The notes below the pieces were generated by a model that did no database searches, was not told where the DNA came from, and saw only the letters and a list, made by a program, of their open reading frames with translations. DNA of 64,000 bases from Pseudomonadota bacterium. GTDB taxonomy: Bacteria; Pseudomonadota; Gammaproteobacteria; Xanthomonadales; Rhodanobacteraceae. The translations under genes and the position numbers were made by a program. Positions 8,836 through 18,179 of the stretch are shown piece by piece; positions within the stretch are counted from its first letter, which is position 1; each line of letters opens with the position of its first letter. Location: assembly GCA_021827205.1 (NCBI GenBank), contig JAKAWV010000006.1, forward strand, positions 71,896 through 135,895. Reading direction: 5' to 3'.

Positions 8836-9942
8836 TTGCCGGGCGTGTCCCACGTCGTGAAAACCCGTCCTCTCCCCTCGCCGCCGCGCCAGCCTTCCTG
8901 GAGGGCTTTCGATGCGAATGCCTTGGATCAAGCGCTCGAACGCCGCCTTGGCCCGGTGGTGCGCGCGCTGCTGTGGACCGCGGTAGGCGGCTATCTCAGT
9001 TTCGTGCTGGGCGGACAGATGACCGGAACCTCGGCGGCGCCGCTATGGCTGCGCCTGGCGCCTGTCGTTCCATTGACCCTACTGGCGCTGCTCGGTTTGC
9101 TGCATCGTGCGCCGCGACATTACGGCGCGCTGGGTCTGGCCGCGCTGGCGTGGCTGGAACTGGGGATTTTCCTCAATGGCTATGCGCGGCCCGAAGGGTT
9201 GAGCTGGATTCTGCCGGCGTACACGCTGCTGCCGATCGCGGCCAGTCCGATCTGGCTCAAACGCCGCCATTTTGTCGCCGCCGCCGTGATCTGCACCCTG
9301 CTCGGGCCGCTGCCGCTGTTGTGGCTGGAGCCACCCGGGCCGTGGCAGATGTTCCAGTATGCCGATTACATGGTGATCGCCGTCGTCGTGGCCGCGGTGC
9401 TCAATGGTTATCAGGTGCGTCTGATTCGCCAGCACCTGGAATTGGAGGAACGCTTGCGTCTGCGCGCCGATGTCGACGAACTGACCGGTGTGGCCACGCG
9501 TGCGCGTTTTCTGGAGCAGGCGCGCAGCCTGCTGGTCAAGGCCATCGACAGCGGCACGTCGCTGTCAGTGCTGTACATGGACGCCGATCACTTCAAACAG
9601 CTCAACGACAATCACGGCCACGCCGCCGGTGACGTGGCGCTGGCCGGCATGGGTCGCATCCTGCGCGAGCACCTGCGCGGTCATGATCTGGTCGGGCGCA
9701 TCGGTGGCGAGGAATTCGCGGTGCTGCTGCCCGGGCTCGATGCCGAAGCCGCGCGCGCCACGGCCGAGCGTCTACGCCGCGCGGTCACGCTGCAGCGCAG
9801 TGCCGGTCAGGCGCTGAGCATCAGCATCGGCGTCGCCGTGCATGGCGAGGAAACCGCTCTGGAGCCGCTGCTGGCGCGTGCTGATCAAGCCCTTGCCGCG
9901 GCGAAGCGCGGCGGGCGCAATCGCGTCGAGGTGGCCGGCTGA
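8836..9942 (+). CDS. Membrane-bound diguanylate cyclase (GGDEF domain)
   Basis: 368 residues if started at TTG 8836; GTG codons at 8845 and 8857 are equally possible starts. About six hydrophobic segments fill residues 35-190 (for example VVPLTLLALLGLL and YMVIAVVVAAVLNGYQV). A short linker then leads to a complete GGDEF domain from DELTGVATRARF. The active-site loop is GRIGGEEFAVLLP, and the product-inhibition I-site RxxD is present as RGHD five residues before it. It should make cyclic di-GMP from two GTP at the inner membrane and be feedback-inhibited. The membrane part has no recognisable ligand-binding domain, so the signal is unknown. Confidence 0.88.
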   Translation: MPGVSHVVKTRPLPSPPRQPSWRAFDANALDQALERRLGPVVRALLWTAVGGYLSFVLGGQMTGTSAAPLWLRLAPVVPLTLLALLGLLHRAPRHYGALGLAALAWLELGIFLNGYARPEGLSWILPAYTLLPIAASPIWLKRRHFVAAAVICTLLGPLPLLWLEPPGPWQMFQYADYMVIAVVVAAVLNGYQVRLIRQHLELEERLRLRADVDELTGVATRARFLEQARSLLVKAIDSGTSLSVLYMDADHFKQLNDNHGHAAGDVALAGMGRILREHLRGHDLVGRIGGEEFAVLLPGLDAEAARATAERLRRAVTLQRSAGQALSISIGVAVHGEETALEPLLARADQALAAAKRGGRNRVEVAG

Positions 9943-9955
9943 GCACAACAGCCCG

Positions 9956-10082
9956 GTCCGCCAAGAACGCCAAGAACGCCAAGAACGCGAAGGATTGATT
10001 GGATATTCGCGCGGGCCGCCGCGTGCGCCGAGCGTCTGCTGCGTTCCGGATTCCCTTCGCGATCTTCGCATTTTTGGCGGAC
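9956..10082. repeat. 127-nt inverted-repeat element A between convergent genes
   Basis: The left arm (9956-9993) begins GTCCGCC and contains three tandem copies of CGCCAAGAA (9959-9985), ending CGCGAAGG. The right arm (10053-10082) is an imperfect reverse complement ending TTTTTGGCGGAC. The arms enclose about 60 bases of unrelated sequence. It fills almost the whole gap between the ends of the diguanylate cyclase and permease genes, so it could fold into a long hairpin acting as a two-way terminator. An element of the same length and arm sequence lies at 61446-61572. Confidence 0.75.
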
Positions 10083-10090
10083 AAGAAAGG

Positions 10091-11611
10091 TTATGGTTCG
10101 TCCGCCGTGCCGCGCGCCAGCACGCTGCGCTTGATGCCGTAGCCGAAGTAGATCCACAGCCCCAGCGCCATCCACACGATGAAGCGCCAGTAGGTCACCG
10201 CATGCAAGCCCCAGATCAGCGCGATCGAGAAGAGAATGCCGATCAGTGGCACCCACGGCACCCATGGCGTGCGGAAGCGGCGCGGCAGATCGGGTTGGCG
10301 CACGCGCAACACGATGATCGAGGCGCAGATCACGATGAAGGCACTGAGCGTGCCGATGTTGACCATTTCGGCCAGCTCGCCGATCGGCAGCAGTCCGGCC
10401 AGCAGCGCCGTGGCCACGCCCAGGATCAGCGTCGGTCGGTAGGGCGTGCGCCAGCGCGGATGCGGGCGCGCGAACCAGCCCGGCAGCAGTCCGTCGCGCG
10501 CCAGCGCGAACCAGATGCGCGCCGCCGCCAGCATGAAGGCGAACAACACGCTGGTGATGCCGGCCACCGCCGCCACCGAAATCGCCACCATCACCCAGTG
10601 CGCGCCCACCGCCGCGAAGGCGCTGGCCACGGGCGCATTACTGTTGAGTTCCGGGTACGGCACCATGCCGGTCAGCACCAGCGAGATCGCCAGGTACAGC
10701 GCCATCGAGATGCCCAGCGACAGCAGTACCGCGCGCGGCAGATCGCGCTGCGGATCGCGCGATTCCTCCGCGGCGGTGGTCAGCGTGTCGTAGCCGAACA
10801 CCGCGAAAAATACCACGCTGGCCGCGGCCAGCACGCCCTGCCAGCCGAAATGTCCGACGCCATCGATCACCACGCGCGGCGGCACGAACGGATGCCAGTT
10901 GGCCGGGTTCACGTAGTACACGCCGGCGACGATCACCAGCGCCACGCCGATCACCTTGATCGCCACCACCGTGGTGTTGAAGCGCGCACCCCATTCGGTG
11001 CCGATGGTCAGCAGACCAGCGATGCCCAGCGACACGGCCGCGGCGATCACATTGAACACGTGTCCGCCGGTCGGCCGTGGCGCCGGATGATCGATGGTGA
11101 AACCCACCCACATCGCCGCGCGATCCCAGTAATACGCCAACGCGTCACTGCTGATGGCGCCCTGCGCCCAGTCCGGCAGATGCACGCCGGCCGCGCCCAG
11201 CAGCGCCTGCACGTAGCCGGACCAGCCGATCGCCACCACGGCCACGATCAGCGCGTACTCCAGCAGCAGATCCCAGCCGATGACCCACGCGGCGAACTCG
11301 CCCAGCACCGCGTAGCCATAGGTATAGGCGCTGCCGGTCACCGGGATCAGTCCGGCGAACTCGGCGTAGCACAGCGCCGCCGCCGCGCTGGCGACGCCGG
11401 CGATCAGAAACGAGATGAATACCGCCGGCCCGGCGTTGACCGCGGCCTGCTGTCCGGCCAGCACGAAGATGCCCACGCCGATGATGCCGCCGATGCCGAT
11501 CGCGGTGAGCTGCCAGATGCCCAGCACGCGGCGCAGATCGCGCCGCGCCCCGGCCTCCTGCTGCAACTGCGCGATGCTCTTGTGGCGGGTGAGGGCTTGG
11601 CTCCAGCGCAT
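10091..11611 (-). CDS. APC-family amino acid permease (cationic amino acid transporter type)
   Basis: 506 residues with about 12-14 membrane helices. The first helix carries the substrate-binding stretch IGIGGIIGVGIFVLAG, followed by CYAEFAGLIPVTGSAYTYGY, which is the signature of the YfnA/CAT-like branch of the APC superfamily. FFAVFGYDTLTTAAEESRDPQRDLPRA in the middle is the conserved cytoplasmic loop of the same branch. It should take up amino acids by proton symport; the exact substrate cannot be read. It stands alone and converges on the diguanylate cyclase gene. Confidence 0.88.
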   Translation of the reverse strand: MRWSQALTRHKSIAQLQQEAGARRDLRRVLGIWQLTAIGIGGIIGVGIFVLAGQQAAVNAGPAVFISFLIAGVASAAAALCYAEFAGLIPVTGSAYTYGYAVLGEFAAWVIGWDLLLEYALIVAVVAIGWSGYVQALLGAAGVHLPDWAQGAISSDALAYYWDRAAMWVGFTIDHPAPRPTGGHVFNVIAAAVSLGIAGLLTIGTEWGARFNTTVVAIKVIGVALVIVAGVYYVNPANWHPFVPPRVVIDGVGHFGWQGVLAAASVVFFAVFGYDTLTTAAEESRDPQRDLPRAVLLSLGISMALYLAISLVLTGMVPYPELNSNAPVASAFAAVGAHWVMVAISVAAVAGITSVLFAFMLAAARIWFALARDGLLPGWFARPHPRWRTPYRPTLILGVATALLAGLLPIGELAEMVNIGTLSAFIVICASIIVLRVRQPDLPRRFRTPWVPWVPLIGILFSIALIWGLHAVTYWRFIVWMALGLWIYFGYGIKRSVLARGTADEP

Positions 11612-11750
11612 GGCGACTCCTGATGCTGTTGCGTGCCTGATACACGCGCAAGGCGGCGATGCTAACAGGCGTCGCCGCGAGAGGGGGTGGCGTTAAGCTC
11701 GCCAGCTCTTGCTTGTCCAGGGTGGGCACGCATGCACGGAGCCCGCCGTG

Positions 11751-14429
11751 ATGCTGCTGGAACGCGATGACTCATTGCGTGCGCTGGCTGAGCAGGCCGC
11801 GCGTGCCGCGCGCGGCAATGGCGGCACGGTGCTGCTGGCCGGGGAGGCGGGCATCGGCAAAACCACGCTGCTGCGGGCTTTTGCTGCGCAACAAGTCGCC
11901 CCGTGTCGCATGTTCTGGGGCTGCTGCGAGCCATTGTCCACGGCGCGTCCGCTGGGGCCGCTGCAGGACATGGCGGCGCTGCTGGACGATGAACTGGCGG
12001 CGCTGCTCGATGCCGGCGCGCCGCCGCCACGCATCTTCGCCAGGGTGCTGGACAGCCTGCAGCACGCGTCGACGCCGAGCGTGCTGATCTTCGAGGATGT
12101 GCACTGGGCAGACCACGCCACCCTCGATCTGATCCGCTATCTGGGGCGGCGTCTGCCAGCGCTGTCGACGCTGCTGATTTTGAGCCTGCGCAGCGACGAA
12201 GTGGCGCCCGATCACCCCTTGGCGCATCTGCCCGGTGATCTGCCCGCGGCCGCGCTGTCGCACATCAAGCTGGCGCCGCTGTCCGCCGCCGCGGTCGCCA
12301 TGTTGGCGCAGCGGGTTGGTCGCGATGGCGACGCGTTGTATCGCGTCACCGCCGGCAATCCGTTCTTCGTGACCGAAATGCTGGCGGAGTCAGGCGTTGC
12401 GGGCGCGGATCTGCCGGTCACCGTGCGCGATGCGGTGTGGGCGCGGCTGGCGCGATTGGATGGTAGCGAATGTGCGTTGCTCGAGTTGCTCAGCGTGATC
12501 CCCGGATGGGTCGAGGCGGGGTTGTGGCGCGCGCTGGACCCGACGGAGATCGACGCGCTCGATCGCTGCCTGGCGCGCGGCATCCTGCAGCGCGGCGCCG
12601 ATGATGCAATCGCGTATCGCCACGAAATGGCGCGCCTGGCGGTACTGGAGCGTCTGGGGTCAATGCGGCGACAGGTATTGCATGCGCGCATCGTCACGCT
12701 GCTGGAGTCGCGCGTCGGTGGTGACGTGCCGCTGGCGCGGCTGGTGCATCACGCGGCGGCGGCTGGCGATATCGCGCGCGTGCTGCATCTGGCACCGCGC
12801 GCCGCGATCGAGGCCGCGCGCCTGGGTGCGCACCACGAGGCCGCGCAGCAGCTCGGACTGGCGCTGCGGTACGTGCGCCAGGCCAGTGCGGAGCAAGCGG
12901 CGCAGCTCTATCAGGACTGGGCGATCGAGACTGCGTTTGCGCTGAGAGTTGATGATGAGGTGTTGCAGGCGCATAGGCATGCGATCACGATTTTTCGGCG
13001 TATCAGCCGGATGGATGCGGTGTCGATCAATTTGCAACGGTTGGCCCGCGTACATTGGTACCGCGGTGAAGCGGATGAAGCGCGGCGTTGTGCGGATGAG
13101 GCAATCGAGGCCGTGACGGATCTATCCGAGGATCCGATCAAAGCCATGGCATTGGCTGTGCGCGCGCAGCTGCATCTGCTGCAGGAGGAATTCGCTGAGG
13201 CCATGACGCTGGCCGAGCGCGCGCTGGCATGTGCGCCGCGTGATGGCACACTCACGGCCCGCGTGCATGCCCTCATCACCCTGGACACCGCGGCGCTGCA
13301 GAGTGGGTGCAATGCCCCAGACGCCTGCACGCAGCTCGAGCAGACTCTGCAACTGGCCTTGCGACACGATTTGCATGAACATGCCGTGCGCGCCTACGGC
13401 AACCTAGCCGAACACGCGCTCGCCACACGTCAACTCGAGCGTGCCGGGCGGATTCTGCAGGCCGCACTCGGCTACGGGCGTCGAATCGAGGCCGGTACCT
13501 GGATGCACTACCAGACTGGGCTGCTGGCACAGGTGCGTGCGGCCCAGGGCCGCTATGACGAGGCGCAGTCGCTGGCACGCAGCGTTTTGCATCAATCCGT
13601 TCCCGGCCTTGCCGCGGCGTTGCCGGCCCATCTGGCGATGGCTCGTGTTGCCTCCCGCACCAACACTGTGGAGGCGATCGCAGATCTCAGCAGGCTGCTG
13701 GCACGGCTCGATCAGGTCTATTCGCCACCGCGCCTGCAGGCGCTGCTGCACTTGGTGTTGTTGGAAGCCGCATGGCTGAATGGCGATCGGGATCTCGCGC
13801 GGCAGCAGGCCGAGCGGTTGCAGAGCGCGAAAACTTTGTTTTACAACCCGTGGAATCAAGGCGAGATCGCGGCCTGGTGCCGGCGTCTTGAAATATCCGC
13901 CCAGGTGGGCGACGTGGACACGCTGCCCGAACCATGGGCGATGGAGCTGCGTGGTGATGGCGTGGCGGCTGCCGATGCTTGGCTGGAACTCGGCATGCCG
14001 GCGGAAGCGGCTCTGGCCATGCTACAGGTCCGCGGCAGCGGCAGTGCTGAGGCCCTGAGGCGCGCGGTGCAGATTGCCGACTCCATCGATGCCGCTGCAA
14101 TCGGTCGCCGCGGCCGCGCGCTGGCGCACGAACTGGGCGTGGCGAGCGCATTGCCGCGTCCGTGCCGCGGACACTACGGTGTCGCGCGTTCGCACCCGCT
14201 GGGACTGACCGCGCGCGAACTGCAAGTGTTGCGCCTGCTGGCAGAAGGCCATGGCAGCGCCGCTATTTCCCGACACCTGTCGCGCTCGCCGCGCACCATC
14301 GAGCACCACATCGCCAGCGTCTATGCCAAGCTCGGCCTGAGCAATCGCATCGACCTGCTGTTGAAGTTGCGCGATGAACCGTGGTTGCTGCAGCCGGAGC
14401 AGGCCGCCGGTAGCTTCGCTCCATCGTGA
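11751..14429 (+). CDS. Large ATP-binding LuxR-family transcriptional regulator (LAL/MalT-like)
   Basis: 892 residues from ATG 11751; an upstream in-frame TTG at 11709 is less likely. The N-terminal half is an AAA/NACHT-like ATPase (residues ~5-280) with Walker A LLAGEAGIGKTTLL and Walker B VLIFEDVHWAD, followed by LRSDEVAPDHPLAHL. The middle (about 330-780) is a run of helical, TPR-like repeats that usually bind a ligand or partner. The C-terminus is a LuxR helix-turn-helix: LTARELQVLRLLAEG and SRSPRTIEHHIASVYAKLGL. ATP and inducer binding would drive oligomerisation and activation of target promoters. It faces the permease gene divergently (139 bases apart), which makes that gene a candidate target. 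Confidence 0.88.
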   Translation: MLLERDDSLRALAEQAARAARGNGGTVLLAGEAGIGKTTLLRAFAAQQVAPCRMFWGCCEPLSTARPLGPLQDMAALLDDELAALLDAGAPPPRIFARVLDSLQHASTPSVLIFEDVHWADHATLDLIRYLGRRLPALSTLLILSLRSDEVAPDHPLAHLPGDLPAAALSHIKLAPLSAAAVAMLAQRVGRDGDALYRVTAGNPFFVTEMLAESGVAGADLPVTVRDAVWARLARLDGSECALLELLSVIPGWVEAGLWRALDPTEIDALDRCLARGILQRGADDAIAYRHEMARLAVLERLGSMRRQVLHARIVTLLESRVGGDVPLARLVHHAAAAGDIARVLHLAPRAAIEAARLGAHHEAAQQLGLALRYVRQASAEQAAQLYQDWAIETAFALRVDDEVLQAHRHAITIFRRISRMDAVSINLQRLARVHWYRGEADEARRCADEAIEAVTDLSEDPIKAMALAVRAQLHLLQEEFAEAMTLAERALACAPRDGTLTARVHALITLDTAALQSGCNAPDACTQLEQTLQLALRHDLHEHAVRAYGNLAEHALATRQLERAGRILQAALGYGRRIEAGTWMHYQTGLLAQVRAAQGRYDEAQSLARSVLHQSVPGLAAALPAHLAMARVASRTNTVEAIADLSRLLARLDQVYSPPRLQALLHLVLLEAAWLNGDRDLARQQAERLQSAKTLFYNPWNQGEIAAWCRRLEISAQVGDVDTLPEPWAMELRGDGVAAADAWLELGMPAEAALAMLQVRGSGSAEALRRAVQIADSIDAAAIGRRGRALAHELGVASALPRPCRGHYGVARSHPLGLTARELQVLRLLAEGHGSAAISRHLSRSPRTIEHHIASVYAKLGLSNRIDLLLKLRDEPWLLQPEQAAGSFAPS

Positions 14430-14581
14430 CTTCGCGCGTGATGCGCGCGCCGCTGGCCGATGCGCACGCGGCCGCCGATCACCTCAGTCAAGCGCAATCG
14501 GCGACCTGTGGCGCGTGCAGCCATGCGCCGTGTCGCCGCCGCTGCACGCCACACCCCGCGGTTCAAGCTGCCCTGCGGTGG

Positions 14582-15079
14582 TCAATCGATGTCGACACGG
14601 TTGCCGATCGCGCTGCCGCAAAATTCGGCGCGCAGGCTGCCATCGGCGTTGAGCATGCGGGCGTAGACGGTGGTGGTGTACTGCCTCGCCTGGGCATTGA
14701 GCTGGATGGTGTTGCGCACGTCCTGGATGCCGTCGTAGGCCCCGCTGCCGGGCAGGAAACGGAAGAACTGCATGCGCGACCGGTAGCGCCCGTAACCCGA
14801 GTACTGCCAGATGCCCTGGCCGGGGCTGCGGATTGTTGCGGCATGATCGTTGGTGTCGCTCATGGTGCCGCCGAGATGGAAGCTGTTGAATGCCGTGAAG
14901 GTGTTTTGCGGTCCGCCCTGGCAGGGCCCGATCGTGACTGCCACCGTCCACATGCCGACGATGCGGTTGGCGGGCGATAGAGCCTGAGGTGCAGCGATAT
15001 CGTCAGACGACGCGGCGATCGTTGGGCCGGCGCACAGTGCGAACAGCGTTGCAAGGGCGATCTTGTGCTGCAGTTTCAT
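14582..15079 (-). CDS. Secreted protein of unknown function
   Basis: 165 residues from ATG 15079, which has a good ribosome binding site (AAGGAGA, 9 bases upstream). A cleavable signal peptide is clear: MKLQHKIALATLFALCAGPTIAA. The mature part has two Cys residues (IGPCQGG and AEFCGSA) that could form a disulfide, and blocks such as IVGMWTVAVTIGPC and QYSGYGRYRSRMQFFRF. These suggest a small beta-rich, perhaps lipocalin-like domain. I do not recognise the family firmly. It is divergent from the next two small secreted-protein genes. Confidence 0.72.
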   Translation of the reverse strand: MKLQHKIALATLFALCAGPTIAASSDDIAAPQALSPANRIVGMWTVAVTIGPCQGGPQNTFTAFNSFHLGGTMSDTNDHAATIRSPGQGIWQYSGYGRYRSRMQFFRFLPGSGAYDGIQDVRNTIQLNAQARQYTTTVYARMLNADGSLRAEFCGSAIGNRVDID

Positions 15080-15201
15080 GGCGCATCTCCTTGAGTCGTT
15101 GGATGTGTGAGTTTCGACGTCGCGCCCCTGGACCGCATGCATGGGCGTGTCCTTGGCCGACGGGCTGCAACGTAACTGTTGCGTCTTGACGTAGCTTGGG
15201 T

Positions 15202-15345
15202 GCGCGTACCCATTTTTGCCCGCGGACAGGCTGGATTCCGCCGCGCGGATTCACATGTACCGGTGCCGCGCGGCCGTGGCGCTACGGTCAGCGTGCCGCC
15301 TGAAAAATAGGTAGTCGCGCGCGCCAAAAATGGGCGCGTATCCCC
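15202..15345. promoter_or_regulatory. Pair of inverted CCCATTTTTG boxes in a divergent intergenic region
   Basis: The 406-base gap between two divergent secreted-protein genes (15080-15485) has no gene. It contains the 10-base word CCCATTTTTG at 15209-15218 and its exact reverse complement at 15325-15334, each flanked by GCGCGTA-like sequence, about 106 bases apart. The symmetrical placement suggests a shared regulator acting on both genes. No known regulator consensus was recognised. The rest of the gap shows nothing further. Confidence 0.35.
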
Positions 15346-15485
15346 AAGAGCGCCAAGCCCGACGTGCCTAAGGTGGTGCCTGCGCCGTTCCAGGCCATGC
15401 CATCCGGGCATGACCGTATCGACGCACGGAATCGCAGGGTTCCGCGGCCGGTGCCCCGCAGGCGCCTATGACGGGAGAGCACATC

Positions 15486-15821
15486 ATGAACCTACAAGTG
15501 AAATTGTTGGCAGGTGCCGCTGCGCTGTTGCTCGGCAGTGGCGCATTTGCGCAAGGCGGCGGGCAGGACGATCTACACGCCATCGCCAAGGCCAGCGGCC
15601 TGCATGTGCGGCAGGTGCAGATGCTGCTGGGCTATGCCTCCGGACAGATATTCAGCCACAACTACGAGCAGGCCGAGCGCAAGCTGCGCCGCGCCGTGCA
15701 GGAAGGCCGCGTGCAATTGCAACTGCCCGAGTGGGTGAGTGCGGAGCAGGCCGCGCGCCTGGGCGTGCCGGCGCGCGCGCCAGCCACGACCTTGATCGCG
15801 GTCGCCAAAGTCGGGCAATGA
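15486..15821 (+). CDS. Small secreted protein of unknown function
   Basis: 111 residues from ATG 15486, preceded by GGGAGAG at a good distance. The signal peptide is KLLAGAAALLLGSGAFAQ. The mature chain is helical: HAIAKASGLHVRQVQMLLGY looks like a helix-turn-helix-like pair of helices, followed by FSHNYEQAERKLRRAVQEGR. No Cys or metal motif is present. The gene is followed 86 bases later by another small secreted-protein gene on the same strand; the two may be co-transcribed. No family recognised. Confidence 0.65.
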   Translation: MNLQVKLLAGAAALLLGSGAFAQGGGQDDLHAIAKASGLHVRQVQMLLGYASGQIFSHNYEQAERKLRRAVQEGRVQLQLPEWVSAEQAARLGVPARAPATTLIAVAKVGQ

Positions 15822-15907
15822 ACAGCGGGCCGCTCCGGTGCACGCCCCGACCGGCGCGCGCCGGTCGCACCCACATCTGCACGCACAAACGCACGGAGGA
15901 TTGCCGC

Positions 15908-16225
15908 ATGAACGCGTCCACAAAACCAATCACGCGGCTGGCAGTCGTGGCCGGCTTGGCATTGGCCGCGCTTCAAGCGCAGGCATCGCCTGCTGCGCCG
16001 AGCGAGGGATTCCGCTGGTCCTGCGAGCGCAGGGGCGCGCCCAGCGTGGCTGAGATTCGCGACCATTTCGGTGTCGCCAATGCCGGGCAGGCCTATCAGT
16101 GGCGCGGCATTACACATCGCTACTTGCAGCGCGAGTGCCTGCGCGCCCAGCGCTTGGCGCTGGAACAGGCCCGCGATCAGGAACGTGGGGGACGTCTGGC
16201 CGAAACCGGCGCGCGGGCACCTTGA
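15908..16225 (+). CDS. Small secreted protein of unknown function
   Basis: 105 residues from ATG 15908, with a strong ribosome binding site (GGAGG, 8 bases upstream). The signal peptide is ITRLAVVAGLALAALQAQAS. The mature part contains two Cys residues (WSCERR and RECLRA) and Trp/Tyr/Arg-rich helices such as GQAYQWRGITHRYLQRE. It is probably periplasmic with one disulfide. It may form an operon with the preceding small secreted protein; both are of unknown function. Confidence 0.65.
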   Translation: MNASTKPITRLAVVAGLALAALQAQASPAAPSEGFRWSCERRGAPSVAEIRDHFGVANAGQAYQWRGITHRYLQRECLRAQRLALEQARDQERGGRLAETGARAP

Positions 16226-16288
16226 GGCTGTGCCATGGCAGGGCCGTTGAGTAAAGTGCCATCCAGGTTCTTTCTCAAGTCGCGCGTC

Positions 16289-16320
16289 CGGCGCACATTT
16301 CGCTCGGCGCACATTTCGCT
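16289..16320. repeat. 16-nt perfect tandem duplication
   Basis: The 16-base word CGGCGCACATTTCGCT occurs twice head to tail in the gap between the small secreted-protein gene and the end of rho. Two copies only, with no further spacing pattern. Confidence 0.8.
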
Positions 16321-16363
16321 GCGCAGTCTGCCGCGCGAGCTGCCCAGCCCGCCAGGCATGGCC

Positions 16364-16386
16364 GGGCGCGTCGAATCGACGCGCCC
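16364..16386. terminator. Perfect 11-bp palindrome between convergent genes, probable two-way terminator
   Basis: GGGCGCGTCGA and TCGACGCGCCC are separated by a single A. The stem is strong but no T-run follows on either strand. Its place between the ends of the secreted-protein gene and rho suggests a transcription stop. Confidence 0.5.
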
Positions 16387-16438
16387 GACTCGCTCCCGCC
16401 GCGGCAGGGTGGTTCTCAACACGCTGTAGAGCGCGGCC

Positions 16439-17998
16439 TCAGCCGCGCTTCATGGCGCCGAAGAACTCGTCGTTGGTCTTGGTGTTCTTCATCTTCTCGA
16501 GCATGAACTCCATCGCCGTGAGTTCATCCATCGGATGCAGCAATTTGCGTAGGATCCACACCTTCTGCAGCAAGTCGGAATCGATCAGCAATTCCTCGCG
16601 GCGCGTGCCCGAGCGGTTGATGTTGATCGCCGGGTACACGCGCTTCTCGCCGATGCGGCGATCGAGATGCACCTCCATGTTGCCGGTGCCCTTGAACTCC
16701 TCGTAGATCACCTCGTCCATCTTGCTGCCGGTGTCGATCAGGGCGGTGGCGAGGATGGTCAGCGAGCCGCCTTCCTCGACATTGCGCGCGGCGCCGAAGA
16801 AGCGCTTGGGACGCTGCAGCGCGTTGGCATCGACGCCGCCGGTGAGCACCTTGCCGGAGCTGGGCACCACGGTGTTGTAGGCGCGCGCCAGACGGGTGAT
16901 GGAATCGAGCAGGATCACCACGTCGCGCTTGTGCTCGACCAGACGCTTGGCGCGCTCGATCACCATCTCGGCCACCTGCACGTGGCGCACGGCGGGCTCG
17001 TCGAAGGTGGAACTGATCACCTCGGCGCGCACGCTGCGCTGCATCTCGGTGACTTCCTCGGGGCGTTCGTCGATCAGCAGGATGATCAGGTGCGCCTCGG
17101 GATGATTGTGCACGATCGCCTGCGCCACGTTCTGCAGCATCATGGTCTTGCCGGCCTTGGGCGGCGAGACGATCAGGCCACGCTGGCCCTTGCCGACCGG
17201 CGCGATCAGGTCAAGGATGCGGCCGGTGATGTCCTCGCTGGAGCCGTTGCCGCGCTCGAGCTTGAACGCCTTGCGCGGGAACAGCGGGGTGAGATTCTCG
17301 AACAGGAACTTGTTCTTCGACGCCTCGGTCGGCTCGCCGTTGATGTCGTCCACCTTGGACAGCGCGAAGTAGCGCTCGCCCTCGTGCGGGTGGCGCACTA
17401 GTCCGGTGATGTAGTCACCGGTGCGCAGGTTGTAGCGGCGGATCTGGCTGGGGCTCACATACACATCGTCGGGGCCGGCCAGGTACGACTCATCGGCCGA
17501 GCGCAGGAAGCCGTAGCCGTCCTGCATGATCTCCAGCACGCCCTCGCTCCAGATGCCACCGCCGCTGCGCGCATGCGCCTTGAGGATGTTGAAGATCACA
17601 TCCTGCTTGCGCGCGCGCGCCACGCCCTCGTGGACGCCGAGGGTTTCGGCGAAGTCCAGCAGCGCGGCGGCGGGTTTGCGCTTCAGCTCGGTGAGGTTGA
17701 TCAGTCGCGATGGATCGCGCGGAACGTCGTTGCCGGCATCCTCGTCGAAATCATCGCGCGGCAGGCCGGGACCGGGTGCGCGGCCGCCGATGTTGCGGCC
17801 GCGCTCGCGATCGTTGCGGTTGCGACGATGGCGGCGATCACGATTGTTGTCGCGTCCCTCGCGTGGCGGCGCGCCGGATGCGCCGGATGCGTTGTCGGGC
17901 GCGCCGGCTTCAGGGCCGGGCAAGGAAGGATTTGTTGCGACCGGGGTCGCGGACGGGCGTATGGCCTCGTCGGGGGTCTTGGCGTCAGTATCGGACAC
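16439..17998 (-). CDS. rho: Transcription termination factor Rho
   Basis: 519 residues from GTG 17998. The hexameric RNA-dependent ATPase ends transcripts and stops untranslated RNA synthesis. The N-terminal ~90 residues are a disordered, Arg/Asn/Gly-rich insertion (stretch [20 protein letters not shown]). The Rho N-domain follows ([19 protein letters not shown]), then the RNA-binding cold-shock-like domain ([20 protein letters not shown]). The ATPase core has Walker [14 protein letters not shown], the [15 protein letters not shown] box, and the Q/R-loop region. The E. coli protein has 419 residues, so the extra ~100 are this basic tail, as in other GC-rich bacteria. The upstream thioredoxin gene on the same strand may be co-transcribed. 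Confidence 0.95.
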   Translation of the reverse strand: MSDTDAKTPDEAIRPSATPVATNPSLPGPEAGAPDNASGASGAPPREGRDNNRDRRHRRNRNDRERGRNIGGRAPGPGLPRDDFDEDAGNDVPRDPSRLINLTELKRKPAAALLDFAETLGVHEGVARARKQDVIFNILKAHARSGGGIWSEGVLEIMQDGYGFLRSADESYLAGPDDVYVSPSQIRRYNLRTGDYITGLVRHPHEGERYFALSKVDDINGEPTEASKNKFLFENLTPLFPRKAFKLERGNGSSEDITGRILDLIAPVGKGQRGLIVSPPKAGKTMMLQNVAQAIVHNHPEAHLIILLIDERPEEVTEMQRSVRAEVISSTFDEPAVRHVQVAEMVIERAKRLVEHKRDVVILLDSITRLARAYNTVVPSSGKVLTGGVDANALQRPKRFFGAARNVEEGGSLTILATALIDTGSKMDEVIYEEFKGTGNMEVHLDRRIGEKRVYPAININRSGTRREELLIDSDLLQKVWILRKLLHPMDELTAMEFMLEKMKNTKTNDEFFGAMKRG

Positions 17999-18179
17999 GA
18001 ACGGGCCTCGCGGGCCGGAGAGAAAGAGAAAAGGAGAGGTGCGCGCAAGCGGCGCAGGGCGCAGCGGTTCGCCGCGCAAGGCGAGGGCAATCTAGCACCC
18101 GCGTCGCGCGGCGTCTATCCAATCCAAGCATCGGCAATGTCGCACAGACCGCCGCGGCGCGCATTCCAGCCAAGGCGCG

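Noticed and set aside
16289..16320. Tandem 16-base repeat considered as the start of a CRISPR array
   Set aside because: Only two copies, directly adjacent with no spacer and no cas genes.
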